This document shows positions 35,772 through 46,700 of a stretch of 64,000 nucleotides of DNA, one piece after another; position 1 is the first letter of the stretch, and each line of letters opens with the position of its first letter. Source of the stretch: Brachionus manjavacas (taxonomy: Eukaryota > Rotifera > Eurotatoria > Ploima > Brachionidae); assembly GCA_019054805.1 (NCBI GenBank), contig JAHQIY010000005.1:4447501-4511500 (forward strand). The letters run 5' to 3'. Made by a program: the position numbers and the translations under genes. The notes under the pieces are model-generated. The model was not told where the DNA came from. It searched no databases and saw nothing but the letters and a program-made list of their open reading frames with translations.

Positions 35772-36573
35772 TAGTAGTAGTAGTAGTAGTTCTTGCTGCG
35801 ACACCTAACATGTGGATTGTCTAAGCCCATCACCGCCAATTGGCCGTGTAGAGCTGTAGCAGCCGATTCCATTGAACTTATCTAAAGCCATTTTAAAATT
35901 AGCGGTTGACTTGGATTTCACCACGTTTTCTGGCAACCTATTCCAATGCGGAACTACTCTGTTTGAGAAAATACATGTCTGGCATTTACTGCAGCCGCAA
36001 AATCGTTTCTAATTTTAGCTGGGAAACTTTCTCTCTGGACTCTGATGCTATTTCCTCTTAACGCCCCAGCTGGTCCCTTGTTTTCTGATTTATTCACTAG
36101 ATTCTTGACCAAGCTTACCTTTTCTATTCCATTCACTAGTTTGTACATTTCAATCAAGTCCCCTCTCACTCTTCTTTCACTCAGCTTTGTCAGTCCTAAT
36201 TTTGTCAGCCTCTTTTCATACGGCATGTTTCTTACTTCCAAACCTGCACTGCGTAATCTAGGTGGGGCCTCACCATGGATATATACAATCTTACCCACAG
36301 TCTTTCCTCTCTACTTGTAAACATTCGCTTTAGCATTCCAAGTACCCTACTCGCTTTCGCACAAGCACTTTTCACTTGGCTGGTCCACTTTAAATCTGAT
36401 GAAACCATCAGTCCAAGATCCCTTTCACAATCTGTGGTCGCTAGTATAAGTAGAAAGGAGGTTGAATAATATGACTCGTGGACTTGTTTGAATTTTTCAC
36501 TTCTAATAGAGTTAAAATGTAAATTCAGGGTAAAGCCAAGGTACCGGATTCTTTTAAGTTTCGATTTGTTCAA
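35772..36573 (-). pseudogene. LINE 3' half with (TAG)6 tail
   Basis: Two minus-strand frames (36232-36573, 35954-36298) carry the LINE C-terminal region: 'TTDCERDLGLMVSSDLKW', 'FTSREERLWVRLYISMVRPH', 'LDYAVQVW', 'RVRGDLIEMYKLVNGIE' and a final 'FAAAVNARHVFSQTE'. The 3' end is a (TAG)6 tract (35772-35789), the same tail as the long LINE at 11.2 kb. It is 5'-truncated, lacks the RT core and is frameshifted. Confidence 0.75.
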
Positions 36574-36599
36574 GTAAAAGTTATCAAAGAATAATTAGA

Positions 36600-36900
36600 T
36601 ACCAAAAGTTATATTGTCAAATTTAGAGGTATTTTCGCCATTTGAGTCCAAAATTGCCACCAAGATCGAGCAAAATTTAAAGGTGCCTCAACACGGTTAA
36701 TTAGTATTATGTCATCTGCATTGACAATAATTTATACATTAATGTTATTGAATTGAGCTCCTGTTTTTTTCTAAACAATTTTTTAATCATCAATTATACG
36801 CCATTTATGAATATGTGTATGAAGGAGGATAGAATGCAACTTTGTTTAAAACCACATTCAATTTATAATAACTCGAGGAGATTCTATTTGAGAAAATAAA
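36600..36900 (-). pseudogene. Reverse-transcriptase fragment of another LINE lineage
   Basis: The minus strand shows 'CGFKQSCILSSFIHIFINGV', a decayed motif B ('GVRQGCILSPLLFNIFIND'). A little further on comes 'IIVNADDIILINRVEAPLN', where NADD replaces the catalytic YADD. Wording differs from the CR1/L2-like copies around it, so it is a separate, older insertion. It is frameshifted between the two motifs. Confidence 0.5.
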
Positions 36901-37220
36901 AGCTGAGGAAGTGTAAAAGTATTTTAATGATTACGCAAAAGTGTCTATTTTTTCTAGAAACAAGTTAAAAAAAAATGCCAGATTTTATGGAATGCTTTTT
37001 CAACATCAAAGAGGCAATTTGAAGCAGAAGATCCTTTGTAATCATATTCATTTATTGTATTTACCGTATTACTTGCTGAGGTTAAAATTTCTAATATTAA
37101 TAGAATTACTTATGAAAGATAGTTAAATAAAGTATGCATGATAAGTCTCAATTTTCTATTTTTAATACAGTACTGCTACGCCATAATGATTTAACGTGAA
37201 TTTACGTTTACGAGCTCTCT

Positions 37221-37830
37221 TTATTTTGATTTTTGACCTAGCCTGGTTCCACCTGCGAGACTATCTAAATCGCTCAAGGCCAGTATCTGGTTGCCATTAA
37301 TAAAATAAACTTTATCAAGACCATGCCGGATTTTAAGAAGCTGCATCATATCGCCACACCTGCGTCTATCTTCAAGTGTCGTCCAGGCAAGAATTTCACA
37401 TCTTTCAATGTATTTCTTTGACTTAACTTCTGGAACTAACTTGAAGAATTTTCTCTGTACACTTTCGAGGAGAAGCACCTACTGCAAACTCGAGGTGAGG
37501 TCGAACGAATGATTTGTAAAGCAAATTGACAAGACGAGTGCTGAAGAATTTAAACGCATTCTTAATTCTGTATGCTGCAATCATCGCTCTTGCTGCTGCT
37601 TGCTTTGAATGCTCGCTAGACTTTAGAACATGTGTGATTATGATGCCTAGATCCCGTTCTTTACTAGTCTTGGAAAGTAGTTTACTATTCATTTTGTAAT
37701 CAAAGCAGTGATTTTCAGCACCAATGGGCATTTCTACACACTTTTCTTCATTGAAGCTAATTTTCCACTCAATTGACCTGTCAAATTCTTGAATAAATTT
37801 TAAGTTATAAAAAAAAGTAACAATACGCAT
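37221..37830 (-). pseudogene. LINE ORF2 fragment (post-RT region)
   Basis: Minus-strand frames at 37423-37830 and 37221-37478 carry 'IEWKISFNEEKCVEM' (RT motif D/E region), 'KERDLGIIITHVLKSSEH', 'RLVNLLYKSFVRPHLEFAV', 'LESVQRKFFKLVPE' and 'RRRCGDMMQLLKIRHGLDKV'. This is the thumb and C-terminal part of a CR1/L2-like LINE, frameshifted at about 37460. Catalytic RT motifs and the 3' end are absent. Confidence 0.75.
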
Positions 37831-39136
37831 TTTTAAGAAGAGATAACTTTGTAAACTAACGTTTATTGATGCAATTATACGATAATTTACATAATTTTAC
37901 GAAAATTAACCAATTTTTTTGTAAATTCCAAAAGGACCTAAAAAAATGCTGTTTTCTTTTTTTCTTGCAATTTTTGAAAAAAAAAGCATTTTTACAATTT
38001 TTAGCTTTTGTTATCTAAAAATAAAAAAAAAACTAAATTTTACGTAAATTTATGTAAAACATGAAATTCCAATGAGTAAATTTTCTTAAGATATTGTAAA
38101 AAAAAGTTAAAAAAAAAAAAATTAAAAAAGAAAAAAAAAGTATTTTTACGTAAATATACGTCAATTATCGTTAATTCTCTTAAAATTATCAAGGTATATC
38201 ACCACTCTATTTATTAATGAAAAATAAAAAAATATAAATAAGATTTTGGAGATACCTTTAAAACATTTACCATGGTGTGTAGGGCAAGATTGAAAAAAAA
38301 TTCTCTGTATTTTAAAGTGTTTTTTTGTTTAATCTGAACCTGCTCTTTCATTAAAAATCTTTTCTTTTTAACTGCTTACATTAAACACTTCCGATTTATC
38401 ACTACACACACTCAAACATCTTGTAAATTCTGATAGAGAATTACAATAAAGAATTATAATTCAGAGCCTCGATGACAAGACCAGTCACCAGTAGTTTGAT
38501 TCCCTACAAAGAAGACTCTTTTCAAAAAAAGATTGTGGTGAACAAAAATATATCGATTTAATTAATCACAATAAATATTATAAATAAATTATATTATTAA
38601 TATATTTTTATTTATTAAATTCCGAAATTTTGAGTGTACCTTATTTTTTTTAACATATTCTTCAATAAAAAAGTATCCTCTCAACACTAATAAATATTTT
38701 TAATATCTTTTGATTGACTTTTCATAAAATAATATTTTTATTCACTTTCTTTAAATTTACATTCTTTTACATGAGACATAACAAACCAACATATTTTAGT
38801 AAAAATGGTGCTTCAATTTTTTTTGATTGCTTGTTTGTTTCTTTTTCTATTTCATTCAAAAAAAATTGCAATAAAAGTAAGATAAAATTGCAATATTTTT
38901 TATTTTTTAGGCAAAATCTTGAAGAGTAAAGCTGAATAAGAACTAGTCATGTACTCAAACTAAAAAGCTTGAATTTTAATTGAATGCATTTTTATAAAAA
39001 AATTTTTTTCGAATAAGCTGTTAATAAATTTGCTTTTGTTGGCGTCTGTGTATAACTTGGTATTGAATTGGATACTTAACTGTCTCTACACCATTTTCTA
39101 TTTTTTTTTAGAAATAAAAATAATCTTGACTTAGAA
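37831..39136. other. AT-rich intergenic region
   Basis: No gene supported. The last ~30 bases before the ATP synthase gene contain a long T tract ending TTTAG (about 39101-39112), which could be the end of a 5'-UTR intron or a trans-splice acceptor. Confidence 0.4.
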
Positions 39137-39821
39137 ATGGCTGCGAGAAGAGTTAGCAAATCGAGCATCGATTGGGCAAAGCTGCAAAAAGTTTTGCCAC
39201 AAGGGCAACAGAATATTTACAGTAATTTGTTAGCCAAAAACTACCAATACACTTCTGTGTAAATTATAGAAATTAAATCAAAACATTGGACATTATTTAT
39301 TTAATTTTTACCATTTTAGAATTGCAAGCTTGCCGGATAATCTGCCAAAAATTGACTTCGAATCCTATCGAAAACAATTGGCAAATCCTTCTGCAATCGA
39401 AAAATTGGAGAAAGGCGTAATTAATAATTCTGAAAGAAAAAAAATTTATTTGAAAATTTTTTTTAAAGTATTTAGCCTTTCAAGCTCCGTATCCAAAGGA
39501 TACTGAAAATGTTGTATCGAAAATCGATCAATCTGAAAAAGAAGAAGTAGCTAGATTGACTGAATTTTTGAAACAAATTAGCCAAGCAACTGAGACCCTC
39601 AAGGCTGAGGTATGATTATTTTTCGTTATGCTTTTATAGTTTTTTCTAAATTAATCAAAAATATTTAGAAATTCAAACTAAACAACATCCCACCATTGGA
39701 AGAAATGACCATGGAATTGGATGCTTATTACTTCCCAGAAAAAGCTAACATATACAATTCAATCGTTGAAGAAGAAGATGCCTATGCTAAAATATTAGAG
39801 GCTAAAAATAAGGGTCACTAG
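39137..39821 (+). CDS. ATP5PD: ATP synthase subunit d, mitochondrial
   Basis: Exons 39137-39258, 39320-39416, 39469-39609 and 39669-39821; introns 61, 52 and 59 nt. The 170-residue product matches F1Fo-ATP synthase peripheral-stalk subunit d (human 161): N-terminal 'AARRVSKSSIDWAKLQKVLP', 'SLPDNLPKIDFESYRKQL' (compare 'LPENPPAIDWAYYKA'), 'YLAFQAPYPKDT', 'EEVARLTEFLK' and 'NIPPLEEMTMELDAYYFPE' (compare 'LIPFDQMTIEDLNEAFPE'). It joins the stator that links F1 to Fo in the inner mitochondrial membrane. A poly(A) signal AATAAA is at ~39877. No frame problems. Confidence 0.95.
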
Positions 39822-40494
39822 ATATTATCTAATTTTAACATTTTCAATATATCGTCAAACATAAACCACGGTCAAAAATAAATATTTAAAATAAATTAGT
39901 TAATCTATAAATTATTAAATTCATACTAATTTTTATTAAAAGCTTGAGTTAATCAAAAATCTATACTTGAAAGTTTTTTTCTATTTTAATATTTACTTAA
40001 AAAGAAATTTATTATTTATTGTATATCTAAGTAAAGTAGAATTTATAGTTTGCCGGAGTTTGTGAATTATATAATGATGAATTTTTATTTAGCAAAAATT
40101 CGATATTTAGAATACCGAGATCAAAGTTAGAAATTATTTCTAAAATATGAAGCCATAACTCCTTTAATTCTGTCATGTAACGTTAATCAATTTAACTGGC
40201 ATAATTTGAAAATTTTCTAAATTAAATAAGATCATTTTTAAATATTTGAAATAACAAATTTTATTTTTTAACCAAAATATTTGAGTTAAAATTTTTTTAT
40301 AATTAATTTTTAAAAATTTCAAAGATAGAAGAACGCAAAAGTTTTTAGACTCAATAAACATATATTGAAATTTCATTTCATGTAATAATTTCTGCTAAAT
40401 TCGAAGAGCCTTACCAGATAGCTATTAATAATATAAATATGTCTATTTTTTAACATTAACAAAGCCTAAAAAAATTTTATAAACCTAAAAAAGC
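39822..40494. other. AT-rich intergenic region
   Basis: 3' UTR of ATP5PD followed by featureless AT-rich DNA. Confidence 0.4.
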
Positions 40495-41349
40495 TGGCTG
40501 AATGTGATGAAGGTATTAAAGCTGGGGATATAAAGCTTGATATTCTAGCGTATGAGGACGATATCTTAATAATGCACACTACAAAAAATGGACTTCAAAA
40601 ACAGCTGAAAATAATTGAAGAAATTGGCATGAAAATGGATATAAAGTTCAACCCTTCTAAAACTGTATTCATGAAATTCAATAATGACAAGAATGAATCA
40701 AATGGAAAAGATTTTCTGCATACAGAACTAAAGTTAGATGGAACAAGTATCCTCAAAGTAGATGAGATGAAATATCTCGGTTTTGACATAGATGAACAAG
40801 ACAAATGCGTCAAGCATCTTTCAAAGAGGAAAAAAATGTCTTTATCTGCTCTTTTAAAACTCAGCAGAATAGGAATTAACACTGAACATTTGTGTCCGTT
40901 TATGAAAGGTCAACTGTTCAAAATTTATATAAGACCCATACTACTTTATGGAATGGAAAATATTAACATTCAAAAAACAACCATGAACTTATTGAAAAGA
41001 ACTGATGGCAATATTTTGAAAATGACATTGGGACTACCGACTAGGTGTAGAACAAAAGATCTACAGCTTGCTTTAAATATCAACTCAGTTCAAAACCAAA
41101 TTACAAAACAAAAACTTGACTTTTATGAAAGATTGTGAACTCACCCGAAAGATACTACAATACTCATCAAAACAAAAACTAGACAAAGACATTTTGAAAG
41201 AAGTCGCTATTTTAATAGAAGAATATAGCGAATACCCTTTGGTCTCATCACAAGTTAGCACATCTGACAAAAAATATGTTATGGATGTGGATTTTAAAGC
41301 AGATAAAGAATCAAATAATAATTCTAAATCAATTAAGCAATTGCAATAA
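40495..41349 (+). pseudogene. LINE reverse-transcriptase C-terminal half
   Basis: The frame opens near 40495 with 'LDILAYEDDILIM' (RT motif C with YEDD for YADD). It runs through 'GLQKQLKIIEEIGMKMDIKF', 'NPSKTVFMKFN', 'MKYLGFDIDE', 'LFKIYIRPILLYGMENI' and 'LGLPTRCRTKDLQLALN', and breaks at ~41130-41140 into another frame to 41349. The 'IRPILLYG' and 'K-KYLG' wording is of an RTE/jockey-like LINE distinct from the CR1/L2 copies. EN and most of RT are missing. Confidence 0.65.
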
Positions 41350-42364
41350 ATATATATTGATCCAATATTCGGTAAGCTTTCATAGCAAGGGTGGGAAACC
41401 AGTTTTATTTTAAAACCGATTTGTCGAACCGGTTCAAAATTAAATAAAAGAATATTAAAATTTTTTAAACTCTTTATTTCAGAATTTAATTTTTAATAAA
41501 AGTTAATTGAAAATATTTAAAATTAATAAAGTCTTCTTTTTATTCCTCTGTTATAATCCGCTTTATACAAAACCGTTTTCAAAAGTTAACAAAGACTTAC
41601 AAGTCTTTTTCTATAGTTATCTCCTAAATGACATGAATATTTTTTCAACTTTTTCCTTTTCTCTTACCTAGGTTGGCCCAAGTATCTGTTCATTCCATTA
41701 TATGATCTAGATTATGAGTAATATTTGGTCACTATTTTCTTGAGTCAAAGCTTATTTTGTAAAAAAAGAAAACAACCTTCTTTACTTGGAATAATGTGAC
41801 CAAATCGTTCATCAAATTGTGTCACTAAAAAGTAATAAAGTGAAAAAGAAGTGATTTTTTTGAAGAACAGCAAAGAAAAAGACCAAATAGAAAATCCTAC
41901 AGCCAAAGGGTTTTACTTGGTCGTAAAGCATGATCACATAATATTTAAAAATTCAAAATAAAAGTCAAATTATTTTAGTTCAAAAATTTTCATTATAAAA
42001 ATCAATGCAAAGAATAAAAAAATCGTTTTATAATAGAAATACCTTTTAACCTTTTATTCTCAAAAAAGACCTTATTTTTAATTTTCATCATAATTTTGTA
42101 ATCAGTCTTGGTCACATATGAGAAAAACTTAAATTCACAAAAACTTTGAGCATCTAATTAAATAGCTTCCAAGGCCCAAAAATCTTATTTATTTTTATCT
42201 TAAATTCAGCCTCGAAAGGTATTGCAAATCATAAAAAAATTATTCTGAAAAATCATTTTTATTAAAAATACTTTTTGACCTAATTAAATTTAACCTATTT
42301 GGTAAATTTTATAAAAAATTATTATCAAGACCTCGTGTTCTTTGATATAATTCTACCAGCATAA
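41350..42364. other. AT-rich region with a possible hAT-like terminus
   Basis: At 41384-41445 the sequence CAAGGGTGGGAAACCAG, followed by a GAACCGGTTC-type stretch, resembles the 5' end of hAT transposons (CAGGGGTGGGCAAAC). No matching right end was found. The rest is AT-rich and without genes. Confidence 0.35.
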
Positions 42365-43105
42365 TCAATTATTTTTCTTGTATATGGTTTCTTGTTTTCC
42401 CTCTTTCATTGCGGCATACCGAGCACACACAAACAAAAAATCACTTAATCTGTTAATATATGACTGAACACTGGCATCAATGTCATTGGATTGGAGCAAT
42501 GGTTGAATGGAACGTTCCAATCGGCGGCAAATGGAACGCGATAAATGCAAACTTCCAGCGCATTTTCCACCCGAAGGAAGGATAAAATTTCTCAAAACAG
42601 GTAATTCACTCTCGAATTTGTCAATGTATTGCTCAAGTTCTGCACTTAATTTGGAATCAAAAGTTGATATCCGTTCCAATTGTTTTTGATTAGCTCTGCT
42701 TTTAGGAGTCGCCAAATGAGACCCAATATCGAGCAGAGTCGATTGAATTTTGATCAGAATAGATTCAATTAACTCACTAGTTTGCTTTAGATTTGGATTA
42801 TTTTTTGCCATTTCCAAACAGTACTCTCTGGTCAGGCCAATTGAACTATTTAGCTCATCGGTGTTGCCAAGCGCTTCAAAAAAAATGTCATTTTTCGGCC
42901 GACGTTCTCCGGTGAACAAACTTGTGGTGCCCTTATCTCCAGTTCTTGTATAGATGCGAATTTTTTTCTGTGTATCAGCACTTGTTTCCGAATCACCCAA
43001 AATTTTACTTAGGAAGATTTGTCTTTGCTGATTTGATTGCTGTGGTCTTAGAGACAAAACGCATGTTCTCTGGACAATTTTCGATATATTATAACCTCTT
43101 TGCAT
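42365..43105 (-). CDS. MMAB: Cob(I)alamin adenosyltransferase (PduO type), mitochondrial
   Basis: A 246-residue intronless frame. It makes adenosylcobalamin from cob(I)alamin and ATP, the cofactor of methylmalonyl-CoA mutase in the mitochondrial matrix. Family motifs are all present: N-terminal ATP-binding 'IYTRTGDKGTTSLFTGERR' (~49-68), 'EALGNTDELNSSIG' (~76-90), 'ILPSGGKCAGSLHLSRSICR' with 'RRLER' (~170-195), 'YINRLSDFLFVCARYAAMKE' (~216-236) and a terminal 'IYKKNN'. Residues 1-40 are basic with few acidic residues, consistent with a mitochondrial targeting peptide. The length fits human MMAB (~250). No introns, in contrast to neighbours. Confidence 0.95.
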   Translation of the reverse strand: MQRGYNISKIVQRTCVLSLRPQQSNQQRQIFLSKILGDSETSADTQKKIRIYTRTGDKGTTSLFTGERRPKNDIFFEALGNTDELNSSIGLTREYCLEMAKNNPNLKQTSELIESILIKIQSTLLDIGSHLATPKSRANQKQLERISTFDSKLSAELEQYIDKFESELPVLRNFILPSGGKCAGSLHLSRSICRRLERSIQPLLQSNDIDASVQSYINRLSDFLFVCARYAAMKEGKQETIYKKNN

Positions 43106-43398
43106 TATTTTGGTAAATTTTATTTTTTAAAAAAATGAAAAAAGAGCTGAAAAAAGTTAATTTTTTTAAAGACAAATTTAATTGCTCGACTCACTAGGCC
43201 TTTTGGAATCTTTTTTCTCAGAAATTTGAATTTATTTTTTAAAAATTGTTCTTATCATATTTGTCACGCTTCAGTCACTTGCACAGTGAGAGTTTTCAAA
43301 TTATTAAAATCATTTTCTTAAATTAGAATGATGGTACTAATCTTTTAAGGTTCGTTATCATATATCAAGATTTTTTTTGCTTCTGAGTTTTGAAAGGG

Positions 43399-43406
43399 TA
43401 TAAAAA
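43399..43406 (+). promoter_or_regulatory. TATA box of the small membrane-protein gene
   Basis: TATAAAAA, 45 bases before the ATG at 43451. The spacing suits a short 5' UTR and supports that ORF as a real gene. Confidence 0.6.
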
Positions 43407-43450
43407 CCAGATTAAAAAAATCTAAAGAATTTAATTTTATTTACTAAAAA

Positions 43451-43723
43451 ATGTTTAGAACAAAATTTATAACCTTGCTGATTTTTAATGGTCTGTTTGT
43501 TTGGATTAATTGCCTCAATCAAACTAGTAATGGCTTGAACTACCAAAGTCCGGCAGATTGGGCCTGGAATGAACATCGAGCATGGACAATTGTGTTTATT
43601 GCATGGTTATCTGTTTCCGGTTTATTGAACATTTATTTTATTCTCAATTATTGTGGATTGCTTTATTGTGACGAAAATCGAAATGCGATCCGCTTAAGAC
43701 CTACTAATGATTTTATTGATTAA
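43451..43723 (+). CDS. Small predicted membrane/secreted protein, unknown
   Basis: A 90-residue single-exon ORF with a TATA box upstream. Residues 1-21 ('FRTKFITLLIFNGLFVWINC') look like a signal peptide ending near a cysteine. Residues ~46-70 ('IVFIAWLSVSGLLNIYFILN') form a strong transmembrane helix, followed by C-x4-C in 'YCGLLYC' and a charged tail 'DENRNAIRLRPTNDF'. The short middle loop is Trp/Asn-rich ('SPADWAWNEHRAW'). No family recognised. Composition is far from random AT-rich ORFs, so I think it is a gene. It is likely a type I small membrane protein or secreted precursor. Confidence 0.6.
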   Translation: MFRTKFITLLIFNGLFVWINCLNQTSNGLNYQSPADWAWNEHRAWTIVFIAWLSVSGLLNIYFILNYCGLLYCDENRNAIRLRPTNDFID

Positions 43724-46700
43724 ATTGTTGTTAACTTAATAAATTTTTTTAATTAAATTTTTTCAATTCATTTTGGCAAAAATTTGTTTGCAATGCTATT
43801 TTTTTAGACATTGTCAATTATCGTCCTAAAATAAGATACATCATCAAAATTATTCACATCAAAATAATTTAGAAAAATATAAAAACTTAACTGAGTATTT
43901 TTTTTAACTGCATAGATTCCAACCAATTTATCTATTCTTTATGATTTATGGAAGATTAAAGTAAAGCATGAGCTGTTTTATCAGATGGATTAATTTTTAA
44001 GACGAAACTCTTCAAAAAAAGAAAAATAACAAAAAAAATTGAATCATTGATTTTTGGAAGTAAATGAATCGAAGCTAAAGCGGTCAATAAAATTAATTAA
44101 AAAATATTATTCTAAGCTAATAGAAAATTTAATTAGTTAAATTTTCCGGAAGTTGAGTTTCAAATAGCGTTTTTGTAAGCATGGAAAGGATATTACTTTT
44201 CTTATAGCCGTATAAACTATATCAAATATTTTATGTCGAAAATTTTAGAATATCAAATTAAGAACTTTGGCATTCAAGTAAAATATTTATTTAAGAATTG
44301 TTTGATCATTAATCTTTAATTACTAGCTCTGGCTCGGGACCATTTACCATTCTAAATTAAAATTTTTAAGACCTAAAATTTAATTAGGGGTTTACTTGAG
44401 GCAAACTTTTTTGTTTCAAAATTTTCAATCGATTTTTTCCGTAATAAAAAAGAGAAAAACTATTTAGAGATACTTAAATTATTATTGTAAAATTAATAAT
44501 TTTGACTGGTCTGTTCCAATTTATTCATAGGAAGAAAATGCCGATTTATGAGTAATTAAAGAAAAAATCTAAGCAATTTAAATTTCATAACTCGTTATAA
44601 ACTTAGATATTGAAATAGCTCTAAGCGTATTAATCAATTTAAGTATTTTTTATTTTATTTCTCTCGTCACTTTCGAATTATCTAATATTAGAGTCTTTAG
44701 CTCGGCCAATCCATTTATTATTCACAGAAATTTAGATAACTAGAACTTTATAAAGTTTAATCGACTTCGATTGATAGATTTTTTGCCAATATTTTAAATT
44801 TTCAACAATAGCTTTTTTTAAGCTCGTTTTACTAAAATCCGATTAATATTATCTTTTTTTTTTGCTTTAAAAAGGATATTTTTTTATTTGAAAGCTTTTT
44901 TTGTATTGGAATCATTTTTTAAAAAGACACTGTAATGATTTTGTCGAGACTGAATGAAAATTTTCAAATTTTTTTTTCCATCTCTTCATTCAGCTAATTT
45001 GTTTAGTTTCAGCCAAAAATTAAATTAATAAAAAAATTGGGATACTTTTGGTTAGTTAAAATTGTAGTGATTAAAGTAAATTTTTTTAGAAAATTATAAA
45101 TCTTATCCTGAAAATTATCGGTCTAATGTCTTTAAATAATTTTAATGACTTAAATGGTACAACTGTAATAAATTAAGTATAAAAAGACAAGCATCTCTTC
45201 AATATTTTTATTGAAATATTGAGTTCGATATTAAAAAATTTTATGATATTTTTTTGTATCTTGAAAATTTTTCAAATAAATCTTGAATTTATTATTCTAT
45301 TTAAACCTATTTTGTAAGTTTTAAGTTTACTAATAGTCCAAAGATTTAAAAGATTCTAATTTTTGCCTGAAAAATTAGATTCTAATTTTTGATTAAAAAA
45401 TTGGCTGAACAACGAAATGGTTTAAAAAAATAGAAAATTTTAGTAAAAGTCATAGAAGAATTATTCTTGAAAAGTCTTTAAAGATGAATTTTTTCAGTAA
45501 AAAAATAGCTGGCATTTTCTTAAAATTTATTAATTCTTATTTTTGTTTTTTGTTGGAAAATTTAAATTCTGACTCAATATATTTATAATTCAAAATATAA
45601 AATTACACCTTTATGTGCTGAAATTCATCAATGTAAAAAGCAAAAAAATTATTGTTTTTTCTAGTAAAACAAACAAAATATTTGGAAGTTAATTAATTTT
45701 TTTAGTCAGCTCTTATATAATGTCGTTAAAAAATTTTGAATAATTTATTGTCATTTTTATTGATTTATTATTGAATCAGCTCAGTGTACAAAAATAACTC
45801 TGTTATTTTTTTTCAATTAAATGATGGATGGAAGCTCTCAGTAGGCTTTAGACAAAATGTGGTAAATCACAGGATAACCCGCAGCTAGTCGATTCTAAAC
45901 TTATATTTTTTCAATTATGAAGACATTTTAACCAAGTGCATCTGAAAATCATTTCTGCATAAAAACATGATATCAAGCAAAGCTTCTTTTTACATTTCCG
46001 CATCAAAGAATTACTCTAAAATAATACTTTTAAGACCAAATCCGTTCGATTAACTCAAAACATATGTTAGTCTAATATTTGCTAGTACTTAACTTAGGAG
46101 ATAATTTTCATTTCCGCTCGATATAGATGACAAAATGTAAATTAGTTGAAAATCAATCTGAGGCATTTTCAACCCAAAAATTCAAATGTTTGACAATTTC
46201 ATTTTGATAAATATCCGAAGAAAGTGTATTAAATTAGGAACTTATCCGAGATAAATTGATGATAGTTTTAATTCATTTAATTTAACTGAAAAATTGCTGA
46301 AGCTAGGCTTTACAGGGTTTAATTAGCGACTAGTAAGATCTGAAATTTCAATTTAATTACATAATATTTTTATTTTCAACCTTTTTATAGGTTTTCTTGG
46401 AAGTCTTTACGATCTTGTATTCATAAAAATTACCCTTTTTTGCTGAAGTATGGTTCTTATTAAAAATGAAAAATCTTGCTTTGTTTTTCAAAATAAACTA
46501 TATTTATTATTTTATATAATCTCAATTATGTCTATTCATTAAGCGCAAAATTGTATTCGAAAAATTTTTCACATTTATTATCTGAATGCTTCATTAATTT
46601 TCACATTGTGTTATTTCTGAGAAAAAAGTGCAGAAGTCAAGTTGATGAGGGAATTGAAAAAATTAAATGCTTAGGACTGTAGGGAAAAATTAATCACTAT

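Noticed and set aside
36045-36320. 91-residue plus-strand ORF
   Set aside because: Antisense of the LINE C-terminal region, whose minus-strand frames carry recognisable motifs.
38714-38929. 71-residue plus-strand ORF
   Set aside because: Phe/Ser/Lys-rich low complexity typical of AT-rich DNA.
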